Of a stretch of DNA of 64,000 nt, positions 1-12,265 are shown one piece after another; position 1 is the first letter of the stretch, and the number at the start of each line of letters is the position of its first letter. The stretch lies in NCBI GenBank assembly GCA_001557505.1, contig LSAX01000011.1, positions 1,488,001-1,552,000 of the forward strand, given 5' to 3'. The position numbers and the translations under genes were made by a program. The notes under the pieces are model-generated. The model had not been told where the DNA came from. It worked only from the letters and a program-made list of their open reading frames with translations, and ran no database searches. Source of the stretch: Reticulascus tulasneorum. Lineage: Eukaryota; Ascomycota; Sordariomycetes; Glomerellales; Reticulascaceae.

Positions 1-3000
1 TATGGGACAATAGGATACTTGCAAATGCTTGTGTGCCAGCAGTGCCGCTCTACCACCCATCTTCAACCACCTAACCCGTCGACCACCTAGCTAATTAGGT
101 AATAAACGTGGCCCAGCCCCAGCGAATCTCTGAGAAGGAGAAGGGTAAGGGAGGGGGGGTGCCTCAATGCAACCTATTCTTCATGATCCCGTAACACGTG
201 TAAAGTAAGGTAAGGTAGAGATGGACCGTTGCATCGATCCGTTTTTGCATGTCGATTACGGGCGGGATTGAGAAGAGAGAAAAGACGCCATCTCATCGTA
301 CCTAAATCTGCACACAAACACCACCGCAACGGACGTTGGTCGGCAAGATGGAACCCCTCGTAGAACCGTCGTCATTTGTGCAACTCGACGATGTTCGAAG
401 AACGGTCGCACCGCATCTACTTGGTAATGCTCCAGAAACGATGTGCACATACATAGACACGCACATACATACACGAATACATAAGGCTCCCCCCATCCGC
501 GAAAATAAGCTCTGGCTCCATTTGGCCCGTGTCCCAGATCCCCATCGCCGGAAATACAATATGTACGCACATAATGAGCCAAAGCACGCGCTCAAGCAGG
601 TGAACCGGCCGTGTCCAACCCCATCCCTCGCCCCTCGCCCCGTGTCCCACAGACGGTTCCAATCTGGATAATTTCCCATGGGCAGACGCCTGTCTCATGT
701 CGTATCCCTTCCCGCGGGATACCTATCCCATCCCCCCTTCCCAATTATAATACTAGGGTAAAGTAGGTATGTACCTTGGGTGGTTTTTTATTTTATTTTA
801 AACGGCCACACCCCCATATCCTGATTCCACAGAATCCCCAAAAAGAACACAAACGTACAGGCGTTCATATTACCCGCATTCTAATGTTCGCTAAAAATAA
901 GCTTCTGGCCAGGGGGGCTCGGGCGTGATATATTAGCGTGTGCGCCGTCTGCCTTCGTGTCCACCTCAGGTCGTTCCGACTGCCGTGTGCGCCGGCCCCA
1001 AGGGAAGTACCAAAGTACAGCAGCAGCACCTTGAGGATTCTCGCCTTGCCTGACTGTGATGTAGACCACCAAAAGTACTTCTAGTGCGTGTCTGCCATGC
1101 ACCTCTACTTCGTACAGCACGGGCATGCTGCCTACTGGGTCCCCAAGCACCCGACGGCGTGCACTACCCAATTACAGGGGGGTGATTTCAGGGGAGACCA
1201 ACTGTGGTAGTCTCAGGTACTGCCGTGGCTGGCGTACCACTCGGTTACCTGATCACCAATGACTACCTAGGTACTAATTACTAGGCACCACGGGCACTTC
1301 AGTTGACTGTGTAATTAGCTGATAATTTGGTACCCATAGCCCTTGCCTAGCACTTCTAGCTGGTGGTACTCATAGCATGAAAGCAAGTACGGACATAGGT
1401 AGGTAAGCCTGTGAAGATGCCCTGGAGTCGGGTGCAATGGGCTTGAGAATGGCCCTTCCTAGGGGCTCCACCACCTGAGCGCCCGGGCAGATCTCCCCCT
1501 CAACTACATGGTCCCCCCTGCTCCCCACGGCGCCTCATCCACCCTGCACCAGGGCCAAAGGTCTTGTGGACCGAGCGAATCACAAACCGCCGCTGTGAAA
1601 TATTCTCCGACGGCTTTTGCTCAGCCTGTGCCGAAGCTCCCACCAAGAAGACCGCGACACACGCTGGCCATTGTGCTACAGCGACAGCTACACAGACCAC
1701 GGTGCCCTGCTCAGGTATCGTTCCAGGCAGTTGTTCTGTGGACCCCTCCTGGAAGGGCTCCCTGTCAGTGTCAGCCTTGGATGCTAGGAGCTGAGGGAAG
1801 GTTATTCTTGACACACAAACATCGTCTCAGCCCTTCTGGCCTGGGGGTGAGCTTTTGCATCCCAGCCCACCCTTTCGACGAGTGTCGTTGGCCGACGCCT
1901 TGCGAGGGCAGCGTCATCCTCCCCCGGGCCTTGGGCGTTTGAGAACCAATGGTAGATGGGATCTCGCCCGGATCGGACCTAGGGATGCAGAATCTCCAAG
2001 CCGATCATCATCAACCCTCTCATCAGCACACCGAAACGGGCGAAGTGCTACAGCCTTAAGGCGCTAAGAATTTCAATAGCTTCAGCTCCAGAAGGAGTGG
2101 TGCAGCCTTTGCCGCGCAGATGACGCTCTTCGGGCATATCTTCACACGAGTGCCGAAGAAACCATGCCACGCTTCATACGGATCTCTCGGTCCCCGAGGC
2201 TACGTCCAGTTGCACAGCTGGCAGCACGCACCGCCCCAGCTCTGGAAGATCGGCATGGTGATTTCGGCTTCAGGTGATGACTCCAGTAAAGATAATGTAG
2301 GAATCGGCCTGGGTTAGGAGGGCTGCCATCAAGCAGGGCGCCGATCCGAATGCCGAAATGGCTGACTGGCTGGCGGCTCCTGATACGATGTCAACACTCC
2401 AAAGGGGCCAGGCGGGCGTCTGCGAAAAACACGAATGTCTCTTGCAGTCTGCTTATTATGTATGCCGGTTTGCGATATTGGAGGTTTCTAAGCAACAACG
2501 GAGACATTTGTGCTGGCTGCCAATACACTGACTGACGTTGCTTTCTGAGAGACGGCGTCAACGCCCAAGATGCACGGGTAATCATGCCACTCAGCCTCCG
2601 TCGTCATTCCGTGGGTTGGGCCTCCTTTCCACAGTATTCACCGTAGCCCCTCGTATCAGGTAAAGGAGCGCTAAGTTACCGTATTTGACTAGTCCTCCCT
2701 TTTGGAGGCTGCCAATTTCAAGATTGGAGATGGTTCTCCTTCAAACCCCCCCCACTTACCCCCAATTGCGGCCGCCACCTCCTAGGTGCCCGAGGCAATT
2801 CGCACTAAACAGAAACGAGAATGGAGCCATTACTCTAACCCATTCTTGTTGAGATTCGAGCTTTGGTAATGCTTCCCTTTTCGTCCAAGACCAAAGCAAC
2901 TGGTGCGGCGGGAGGCTGGGGGACTACTGGGGGTTTGTAGGTGGTGGAGGGTGTCAACGCCAGTGTCTCAAACAGCTAGCAACAAAAGTCTTGGAAGGAG

Positions 3001-6000
3001 ATGAGATTGAAAACAGAATCCTCAACAAAAAACCTTACTCTGCATCTGCAAATAGAATGTAGGCTAGAAAGGCTCTGGAAGAAAACAGACCACGGAGATG
3101 TGAGAGGGCGCCAATAGGATGAAACGAAACGTCCACGTAGACCTTCCGCTCTGGTCGAAACCCTCCACTGACCTGCTACAGGTCAAAGATCGGACTAAAC
3201 TTCCAGTTTGGACAGTCTATGCGATCGCATGAAAACATCAATCGACCGACGTGTCATTCTAATCGCCTCCCATCTGGACCAGACGACCCCTCGCAACACT
3301 AGCTGGCCATGCGAGTAGACTCGATGCGAAGCCGCTCCAGAAGAACTGTCTTACCCAGTACGCCTCAGTTCCATGACACGTACAAGCATCTAGTCTCGCC
3401 GAGAACTGATCACTCGTGCCGAAAAGACCGATGCACACATTGGGCTGTGGAGTATGTGCCGTCTGGTCGGCGGCCACTGCCTAGCATCCTTGGTGACTGG
3501 CGCCTATCCGAGACTCAATCAACACAATATGCCCGAGGTGCTTCTCCTTGCAGCACGCCAAACCCAGCCACTGACGTTGGTTTCTTTCTTGGAGACCTGC
3601 CCCCTGTCAAACTGGGGTACTCGTCTTGCCCTTGTCGTTTCAATACTGCCAATGTACCTATCCGGTTCGGCTCATGCATCTGACGGGGTAACTTGCCTAA
3701 CCCATCCAGAGCGGGCAACACCAGCCTGGCTTTTGATACCGTGGTACGTGATGTGGGCAGTCCGCGTTGCAGCAGCAAGCAGGGTATCGCACCCCTTTTC
3801 CTATATGCATCTCTGCCCCGGTTGCCGTTATCCTGCTGCAAGCGGTGCTACCAACCCAACCCGCCGAGCCCGAGCCGAACCCGCTCCCACCCAGTGGTGA
3901 ACCATGGGAACGCAGCCCAGCGGCTCAATACCGAGACCCGCATTATCGGGATCCTCAGATCTTCGCATGACATTTCCGAAAGCTGCCCAGATTGGTGCCA
4001 CGGGAACAGCTCCTAGTCGCTCGCCTGTCGGTGAATATTGTCCACCGACAGCTCAACCTCTTCCCACGCTACTGCCCAGCTCAGCTAAGCAGACGAGCAT
4101 CTATCTGGTAGTGGCAGCTTGGGAATCTCGGAAGACGTGCTCGAAACCTGGGGAGTACGATCCTCAGGCAAGATCCCCGCCAACTTCGCACACGCTGTCG
4201 ACTTGGGAAGCGACGGGTGCAGTCGTGTGGCTGTGCCTATCTTCTGTTGAAGAGGAAGAGGCAACGACATGCCTCAGGCATACTGACCGCTTCTGGCAGA
4301 CAGAAGCAGTGGAGTTAGATAGGCTCTGTTGAGTTCCTCATGCCAATGAGTTGACGCAACTATAGCATGCTGTGGCCGAGGAACCATTGCTAGGCATCGC
4401 GAAGATGTACACATCTGGCTGGTTTCAAGGCTGTTCCTTTCTAGGCCGAGACGCTGTTGGACGTCGATCTACAGCACTGTCATCTTTGATATTCTTGTTA
4501 CCCGAGATCATCTACAATATGATCTCGGTACGAGACTTTGCGAGCATGACAAGCGCAGGACTAACGTACAACAGGCGATTTCTGGGCCGAGGGCGGCATT
4601 GTGCAACCACTGCTTGAAACTCTATCCAGTTGATCAAGGGCTGGTTTACCGAGAGTCTAGAAGCGACGGTAGACCGAAGTCGGTCACAGTCATAGTATCC
4701 GGACGGCATATGCCGTAATGAACCACTTACTTGGTCAGGTTGGTGATTTTTTGAGCTCTGTCCACATGATCAGTCGCCCCGGAGTCGTTGTCCAAGTCCC
4801 GGATAGTGATGATACCAAGCTTGACTCTGAACTCCGGAGTTAGTCACTCCTCGCCTTTTCATCGATCGAAGAGACCGCGTCGCCATGGAATGCGAGAGCA
4901 TATTGTGTGTGCTGCGATCTCGAAAATCGGCGGCCGGCTTGGTCTCAAATGGTGGCTGCTTTGTTTCCTTCGGTGGTCACCTACTGAAGTTGGAGGATCG
5001 CTTCACCGAACGATGAAGACCCCTGGATATTGCGCCGTCGGGTCCAAGCCTTTCACTCAGTACCCGAGCCTGCGAAGGAACAGTGTTTAGAGGCTGCATT
5101 TCTTTTCATCAGGATCTGTTTTCCCATTGATTGGCTTGGGGATTGAGTTCAGTCGCCCTACCTGCCAAATCAGGTGGATTCGCAGGTAGTCCGTGGGCTC
5201 GCAGAGTCCGGAGCGGAGGTTAGGTTGTCGGATCCCCAACTCCTGGTCTTTGCGTTCACCCCTCAAATGAGCCGCGCACTACCGAAGACCTCAGTCTGCT
5301 TAGGCTAAAGTGAGCCCGATAAATTGTTGACCGAATTTAACGTTGACGAGCTAAATTTATCCCTACCAATACATGCGCTCTCTCCCCTCAGGTTAGTCAT
5401 CTGGAAGGGAGTGTTCAATGCATCCTGTCAGTAGTGGCTGGGGACAGTGTCTAGTGTCACTGTGTTCGGGGCTTGCAAGATGGTGTTGATAGCTGCCTTG
5501 TGCAACACTGGGGTTGGGACCTAGTTCCCTGAAAGCGCCGAAGAAGTCCGGGCAGAGGTCAGGGCAACCCGTCGGCAAGCCGGCCAGTTGAGTCCTAGTC
5601 TGATGTCGATCGCTGAAGTCGAAGCGCGGGCGAACAGCCGCAACACCGACGACGGCAGTTGCGTCTTGATTGGTGATATCGCGCCAATGGGCGTTGGGCA
5701 GTGGCAGACGCACAGAACCAGCGGCATCGGGTTCTGGAAACTTGGAAAAAGACGGGTCCTGCCGAGTGGGTAACTCATCATTGTCGGCAGTACGGTAATA
5801 ACATCTATGGCGAATGTCGGCATTCTAAGCAGCGATATGCCCGACTATCTTGGTGAGGAGGCAGGGAACTGAGTCAGGTAGCATTGTCGTGTAAGGCGGT
5901 TTGGACCAGCCGAGTGTTGATCATCTCCCAAATCACCGATACACCCATGGGTGCGTGCTGTTGCGTGTTGCCTTGAACGAAGCAGAGTTCCGTGACCGAA

Positions 6001-9000
6001 ACCGAGAGTCCACAAAGCTTGGATCATACAACTTCATGCCCGTAGATGAGTCTCATCACGATGCAGATGGAACCCTGGCCTTGTCCCGAAGAAGGACAGC
6101 CCGTATAGTGCGCCGAGACTGGCTGCAAATTCGAAGCCATCACCGATGATCTTGTCGTCTTGCGTCCATGCGTTTGCCATGGTATTTTCCAAGATGGAAA
6201 GGCCCAGGTGCGTTCGCCGGACCCCGATCATCACATCTCGGCTAAAGAGACGAGGCTCCATAGCTGCTCTTCAGCTGCGCTACGTGTCGTTCCAATTTAC
6301 TTTGTAGCCGCACACCAGGCGATCCACCATACGGACTATCCCTAAGCTATGATGTCGTCTAATAGTCCGTGCCGGTAGTTGGACATTGCAATAACGGCAC
6401 TCGGTGGCTCGGTGATATCGTGTGAAACCGTACCCGACACCACGGGAAACCCATCACCACCTAAAAAAACTCTAAACTTGTTTGCCATGCACACCAGCTA
6501 CCCAAGCGAAGCAGACGTGGAATGAAGAGTTTTAGAAGGGCAGGATCGAGAGACATGGAGAGACAGAGAGGTCTGGCACGCAGTGTAATGTGTAAGCAAA
6601 CGCACTTCACCATGACATCAAGCTGGCGTCGTCTTGGTGCTGATGGAGGGGTCCACAGTCGACGACAGCCAGTCGACGGACATACAAGCGCATTCCTGAA
6701 ACGTAGACAGGAGGTTAGTATCTCATCCCGCGCACCACCCACCTGTGATCGTCGGTCCCGTCGTGCAATACAAGTGGCCTGTCCTGGTCGTTGGGATCCA
6801 CCCCGAGTGACCATGCAACCTCTGGGCCGAGCAGATAGTGAAGGGGGCATAATGTGCCGTTCCGCTGCACGGAGATATCTTTGGCTTTTCTGGGGTTTCC
6901 CCCTCCAGGAGGTGAGGGTTAGTCCGTTATATTGCGGCGTGGATACCTTTTTGCTTGATCCCTTGCTTCGGGCAAAGAGAACACCGATCTACCCGTACGT
7001 GCAACGGACCAGATCTAGGAGTCAAGGGACCAAGCATCAACATGATATTGATACTAGGGCGCGGTATTCCGTTACTTCACTTGGCAGTGGGGACGGAGAT
7101 CATCGCCTGCAAAGCAGGTTTATAAAGCCTCACCGTGCCCTCTGTCTCTCGATACCCTGCATCTCCCGACTGCTGGGGGGACCTGGACGACGTACTTAAC
7201 CCCGCTGCTCCGCTCTTGATCTGGTTCGAATGATTCATTGACCTTCGAAGGTTCAAGCTCAACTACTGCCTTGGAAGAAGGAGCACGATGCTACCACCGG
7301 TCGGCTGCACTGCAGGGGATGGGATGGACAAAGGTGAAAGAGGTCAGGACAAGACCCACTCAGAGCAAGGATACCTTTCAGCATCAGGCCACGTCTCAAA
7401 GATCGACTACATTATTGCATGCACTTGAGTGTAGCTGGACCAGGACTCCGCCTTGATGTTTGGAGACTTGGATGACCCGGGTTGAACGACAGATGGTATG
7501 GCATACTGACGTGTCGAATGAATGCACCCACGGTACAGACCTATTCGGGATCGAGAATGTGAAATGCGGAAGAGAATGGTGCAAGGTATGATGCCAAGAG
7601 GGAATGAAAGAGGAGGTTTAGATGGCAGTGGTCGTGTGACGCAGCTTGGGCTGGAGGTTAAGCCGATGGACCTGGAGACACTGTCACCTTCACCAACAAT
7701 GACAACGTTCGAGCTCCGACAACCGAAGATCCATGCCGCTTAGGCGCTAAGGAATGGAACCTTCTTTACGATAGCCGGAACAGGATGGCGGCCTTCATCG
7801 AAGTGACGGTTGATACAATACCCCTTTGTTGTCTAAGTGGTCAATCGGACAAGGTTGTGGATCGGATTGGTACGACACCTCCTTTCAGCTTGCCGCTCCT
7901 GGACTTTGAATCTTCTGCAAGAGCGCAAGACTACAACATTGAAGGATCATCGTTGGGCACAAGGGTTGCGGCTTAGTCGACGATCTTACCAAGGACTTCA
8001 CCAAGGGCTAGGGGACGACGCTTCGAGAATCCACAGTCATCCTACTGAATTTAGCCTCCAGGTCGGCTCAAGGTTTTAGGCAAAACTCACGCCTTTGGTA
8101 TGGGGCTTTGAAGAGCAGGACTGTTAGGTGGCTTACAGACTCGGTGTAAGAGGGGGCAATAGGGAGGATTGCTCGTCTGGACAACAACCAAGCTGGGAGA
8201 TCCACATTGGCAACAACCGTCACCAGAGTGTGGTCCGCCTTAGCCGAAGTCGATCATGGCCTGCATTTGCCGATCGTGGACGGGATCTGGGTTTCTTGTC
8301 GTATGTGCTACCATTCAAAGGCATGGAAAAGGGTCGTCGGACGTAGGATTTCATGACGAGCACTGGAGAATGGCGGCACCGGAGCCGGAGATGGGTTCGA
8401 CATCTGTGGCATGGGCTACAGCGACACATTCAAAGACATAATGCGGTTCGGGGGGAGGACGAAGAGTCGTGTAAGTGATGGTGGCATGACCACCGCGAGG
8501 AGTGAGGATCGAAATAAGCCACGGACTCCTTTGGTGGGAGAAGAGATGGACGATAACACGATGGCACGACACCTTGGCCAGAAATGGGAGCTTGTGGGGG
8601 AGCTGATATCACAAGCCGATATCGAGAACCCAGGACTGAATTCTCAGTTATGTGGACCACCAAGCGATCAAGCGATCCATTTTGACGATGTCAATCAAGA
8701 AGGGACCACCAAGGAATTAGTGCTTCACGAAACTGTAAGAAGCAAGCGCTTCGCTTTTCTCCTCATGACTTAGTTCAAGAAGTCATAGCCCGAAGGACGT
8801 GTCTAGCTCGATGTCTAATGTACCATTGGACATCGTCACTTCACGTCATCTCCCTGGCGTATCAGATCCGTCGATGGAGGCCAGTCGGCACTGAAAAACG
8901 TTACAATTGGTCGTACCTCCTAGGACTTTGGTCTTTGAGGCAGGAACCAAAACTCAACCGTAAGTCCCAGAATTTGTCTCGAGCTCCATCTTCCCGTTGT

Positions 9001-9316
9001 TCTCGAACTCTGTCTCATAGTGTTTGGTGCCAACTGTCTATCATGCAGACCAGTGCCTGCGGGTTGTTAAGCAGAAACCAGAATGTCCAACTCAAGCAGA
9101 AGCTACGACAAGATCAAGGGAAAGTACATATACCGGAAGGGACTACCTCTAGTTTAGTTTGCTTTGCAGGTAGTGAAATAAAAAGCCAGATTCCAACCTG
9201 AAAACAAAGTTCTTCTTTTCACATCTCCTCCTTACGTGCTTCGACCAGAGCAGCTACGCTTTACTTGGCCTACCTATTTGGGAGATTTATTTTCTAGACT
9301 TTGATTCACCAAATAG
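1..9316. other. Gene-poor region, no supported gene
   Basis: Only short overlapping ORFs on both strands are present, with no recognisable domain, no consistent exon-intron pattern and no clear promoter-start pairing. The first 1.5 kb contains low-complexity patches, such as GTAAGGTAAGG near 205-217 and CCTAGGTAC near 1265-1275, of the kind common in fungal intergenic DNA. The longest ORF (plus strand, 6522-7199) is Arg/Ser-rich without a recognisable fold. I looked for retrotransposon motifs (reverse transcriptase, integrase, RNase H) in the translated minus strand at 3.3-9.1 kb and found none I could defend. An old decayed element remains possible. Confidence 0.6.
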
Positions 9317-9323
9317 TATAAAA
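9317..9323 (+). promoter_or_regulatory. TATA box of the 293-aa gene
   Basis: A TATAAAA element lies about 240 bp upstream of the ATG at 9566. The leader between them is pyrimidine/CAA-rich and contains a predicted intron, so a transcription start shortly downstream of this box fits. Confidence 0.5.
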
Positions 9324-9396
9324 CCGACTGACATCGGAAATTTCTTCAGCCACAGCTCTCACTTGTTCCTCGACAAACAACTGCTCTACCCAGCTA

Positions 9397-9451
9397 GTAA
9401 GGTTTCTTTCGATGTCCCGACTATGATACCAGCACTAACATATTTGATCAG
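9397..9451 (+). other. Predicted 5'-UTR intron
   Basis: A 55-bp segment begins with the donor GTAAGG, carries a perfect CACTAAC branch site near 9433-9439 and ends in GATCAG. It lies between the TATA box and the ATG of the 293-aa gene, so it would be spliced from the leader without touching the coding sequence. Confidence 0.5.
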
Positions 9452-9565
9452 AGCAAGCAGCTACCTCTCTTATCATCTCTGCAGCCGCACAAGACATCCT
9501 TATCGTACTCTCGCTTTAATAGATTTCGATACAATAACATACACCAGACACAATAATTTCTTACG

Positions 9566-10447
9566 ATGGCTCCCTATCCTCAGGCCGACGACCATGTTCG
9601 AGTCGAGTGGAAACAAATCATCGAAGCGATGGAATGGACTGATCTTGACACGAAGCGGGTCAAATCGTTCTTGGACCAGCTTATTGACAAGGGTCTCATT
9701 CGGGCCATCATCGTCACATCGAATTTGGAGTTTCCGCACAAATGGGCTCACAACAAAGAGTTCGTCACCGAGTACAACAATATGATCAAGCAATGGAATG
9801 CTGCAAAGGGTACCAATCTGCCTGAGAAGACGTTTGGAACGGACGACATAGTCGAAACCAAAGGAAGTCACGAGAGACCAATGTTGCAGGCTACCTCAGG
9901 TACGACGAGCATTGAGACACTGGTCAACCAGTATAATGACCTTGCTCAGGTCTTGGAGCACAACATCACTATCATTGAGGCAGAATTGCCTAATGCCTAT
10001 TTCTTGTACGCCGAACGAATCGAGAGCATGCCCGCATTGAATGAAGTCGAGACGGTGGAGCTGTTAGGGGAGAGTGTGGCTGATCTAGCTGAGGCGGTTG
10101 AGAAAAGTTTCTCTATATTGAACAGTAAAGACTGGAAATTGCTGGAGATGCCTGATTCACTGAACACCATGTATAGCAATTCACGTGCTATCATTGAGGC
10201 AAAACGCGAGGCCAGGCGTGGGGATATGGTGAAAATTCTTGAGAAACTGAAGATGCTGATCTCTGAGTTACGCAGCTTGATGGCTCATAACTTCAAGGTG
10301 ATGCATAACGATACTACTGGTGGCTTCGACTTCATCTATCCTGAGGAGTATTCAATCTTCAGTAGCAATGACTTTTCAGCGGACGTTGAGCTAGCGATCA
10401 GGATCTGCATAGAGGATGGCCGGTTGCGACATTTTCTCAGGTGGTGA
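9566..10447 (+). CDS. Hypothetical alpha-helical protein, 293 aa
   Basis: An uninterrupted ORF with an ATG in acceptable context (ACGATGG), preceded by a TATA box and a probable leader intron. I recognise no family. The protein is soluble, without signal peptide or membrane segment. Residues about 10-75 look like a small helical domain rich in Trp, Lys and Asp. From about residue 115 to 250 it is predominantly helical with heptad-like spacing of Leu, Ile and Val, suggesting a helical bundle or coiled coil. It ends in RHFLRW. The nearest convincing neighbour is about 1.2 kb downstream on the opposite strand. It is probably a genuine lineage-specific gene: codon use is coherent across the whole ORF and the promoter elements fit. 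Function unknown. Confidence 0.7.
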   Translation: MAPYPQADDHVRVEWKQIIEAMEWTDLDTKRVKSFLDQLIDKGLIRAIIVTSNLEFPHKWAHNKEFVTEYNNMIKQWNAAKGTNLPEKTFGTDDIVETKGSHERPMLQATSGTTSIETLVNQYNDLAQVLEHNITIIEAELPNAYFLYAERIESMPALNEVETVELLGESVADLAEAVEKSFSILNSKDWKLLEMPDSLNTMYSNSRAIIEAKREARRGDMVKILEKLKMLISELRSLMAHNFKVMHNDTTGGFDFIYPEEYSIFSSNDFSADVELAIRICIEDGRLRHFLRW

Positions 10448-11006
10448 CAGGAGTCTGCAGCCAGCGTCTACTTGCTTCTAAGGCAGTTGACCTAGCTGTA
10501 ACAGCAGTCATAGTCTCTTAGCTTTTTAGGTAGATATGAATCTGTGAAGAACATCCGCGTTTGATAAATAATGTTTCACACTCAACCCTTCAAGGCAGTA
10601 GATGCCTACCAGTCTAAAAAGTAGACCCTCATTTCGCAATCAGTGTCCGAGTTCCACGAACATTTTACAGCTGACTATGGGTACGGGGATAAATTACCCA
10701 TTACCTTCGGAAGCTACAAGTTCTCGTCCCTCCTGACTCTAAGAAAGGCTAACGAACCAGTAACTGCGCAAGTCGCATCCTTGACTACTTCAGTCTGCTG
10801 AGCCATGCTTTATCCTGACGTCCACTCTAGATGACAGGCGTTTGCTTCAATTGGTACCGTCTGAAACTCACATCAAGGCCAACCTCTCCAATTTCAATTT
10901 CTCAAGCAGAAGGAAGGAAATTGGGATATGACAGCGAGATATTCTAGCCCATAGCCTGGTACTATCCCTCTTCCTTTGAATTCCGAAGCGTTTGGCATGT
11001 GTTCAT
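10448..11006. other. Spacer, nothing recognised
   Basis: This stretch follows the stop of the 293-aa gene and should carry its terminator. It has no ORF of note and no repeat that I can see. Confidence 0.5.
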
Positions 11007-11285
11007 TCAGGCAGGACCGCAACCATCAAATTCTGCGACCTCATAATTCCCACCCCCAGTACTGACCTTCCAATCGGCATCCTCCAGAGAATCAAGGTAA
11101 TGTTGCTCCTCCATCCATCGCCCGAAACATGGTCCTGTCGTCAGGTACGAGAAAAACGCGCCATCGACGAACGTCCGATATTTCCTCAACCTCTCGGACT
11201 CACCATACAGGCTACCTGGTAGTGCTAAGCGCCTAGCAGCGCAAATTCTTCGAGCAAAAGAACCCAGTACTGCCTCGAGCTGCAA
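11007..11285 (-). pseudogene. Possible exon or gene remnant
   Basis: The minus-strand frame from about 11280 to 11007 encodes a Trp/Tyr/Glu-containing peptide of about 90 residues that looks coding: YGESERLRKYRTF, then GRWMEEQHYLDSLEDADW. It has no ATG of its own; the apparent start is TTG. The same frame contains further protein-like sequence upstream, up to an ATG near 11461, interrupted by three stop codons at about 11302-11356. No well-formed intron removes these stops: a GTTTGA donor would be needed. It may be the terminal exon of a gene whose upstream exons I cannot place, or a decayed gene. The coiled-coil gene ends 320 bp upstream on the same strand. Confidence 0.25.
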
Positions 11286-11605
11286 AAACCCTGAAGCCTC
11301 TCGAAATTACATGGATTATGCTAGGGCCTTTGCAACAGTGATTTCCCAGACTCAAACAGCTGTGAACAAGCTTCGAGTTCTGGCAGACAAGCCAGTACGA
11401 ATAACGAGAGCAGTACAGGAAGCAAGCAGTTCGAGGCGACAAAGCATTCTCACAGCCATGCTGCGGCACACATCTTCAATATCTCTATGGTATATGAAGT
11501 ACATCCAACCCTTCTACTTTATACGCCATGTACCAGTGAGCGGTGTAGAAGTTACCAGAGCCACCGGTTGTTCGACGCTCATGAACTTCGGTTTGAACCG
11601 TGAAG

Positions 11606-12265
11606 TCATGGGAACGGTTCATGTAGTGTGTTTGCCGGGAATTGCAATTTCTCCCAGACATAACGAGCCACCTCCGAAGTGCAAACTACTACATGACTAT
11701 ACTCCGCCTTCAAGTCCTCGATGTAAACGTCAAGCTCGACGCAGTGTCTTGACAGGCCATGGTAATCCGTCTCGCGAATCTTCAACTCCTCACTCGTTTG
11801 TCTCATACGGGTCTCCAGCTGTCGAATGGCTCCAAGTTGGCAAACCTCTACGTAGCTGAGAGCTTGGATGTCATCGTCCTTTTCATCTAGTAGGTGCTTC
11901 AGCTGATCTATTCGTTGCTGCATGCTCCGCGTTTTGTCTCTGTGGGCTGATTCCATGTCAAGCAGCTTTCGGTTTAGTACTTGGTTTTCTGACTGAAGGA
12001 GGTCATACTTGGACTGAATCGACATGTCATCGCTGTCATTACTGTCGTTTCTGTCATTGCTGTCATTGCTATGTGGCGTGCTTTGTGCACTCTCGTAGTC
12101 ACTTGGGTCCGCCTTGCAAGCACGCATTTTGCGTGGTGGAGTGATGTTTCCATCTTCACTTTCGCTTGCTTGACTTGTGCTTGGTCGTTTGCGGGATGTT
12201 GAGCGCAGGACCGGGGTGCCCGTTGAAGTTGTCGAAGGACCTTCCATTCGGTGTGAGTCAGACAT
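11606..12265 (-). CDS. Coiled-coil protein, 219 aa
   Basis: A single-exon minus-strand ORF beginning at an ATG with A at -3. Residues 1-50 are Ser/Thr-rich with basic clusters (SRKRPS, PPRKMRACK) that could act as a nuclear localisation signal. Residues 65-82 are an Asn-Asp-Ser repeat encoded by 9-bp DNA repeats. From about residue 83 to 180 there is a strongly predicted coiled coil, with regular Leu/Met/Ile heptads and the run QRIDQLKHLLDEKDDDIQAL. No known domain is recognised. It may dimerise and act in the nucleus, but that is inference. The plus-strand ORF at 11311-11859 overlaps its 3' part and is treated as a shadow. Confidence 0.6.
   Translation of the reverse strand: MSDSHRMEGPSTTSTGTPVLRSTSRKRPSTSQASESEDGNITPPRKMRACKADPSDYESAQSTPHSNDSNDRNDSNDSDDMSIQSKYDLLQSENQVLNRKLLDMESAHRDKTRSMQQRIDQLKHLLDEKDDDIQALSYVEVCQLGAIRQLETRMRQTSEELKIRETDYHGLSRHCVELDVYIEDLKAEYSHVVVCTSEVARYVWEKLQFPANTLHEPFP
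12032..12067. repeat. 9-bp tandem repeat (4 units) inside coding sequence
   Basis: Four imperfect copies of GCTGTCATT in tandem encode the Asn-Asp-Ser repeats of the coiled-coil protein on the minus strand. The unit length is a multiple of three, so copy-number change would keep the frame. Confidence 0.7.

Noticed and set aside
6522..7199. 225-aa plus-strand ORF
   Set aside because: Arg/Ser-rich low-quality composition, no recognisable fold, overlapped by other ORFs of equal quality, and no convincing promoter-start pairing.
3250..9150. Suspected decayed copia- or gypsy-type element on the minus strand
   Set aside because: Translated frames showed only isolated chance resemblances (for example ALYGL near 6100). 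No catalytic motifs in order, no long terminal repeats and no target duplication were found.
11311..11859. 182-aa plus-strand ORF
   Set aside because: Its 3' half overlaps the coiled-coil gene on the minus strand, which has much better coding character. The 5' half has no domain.
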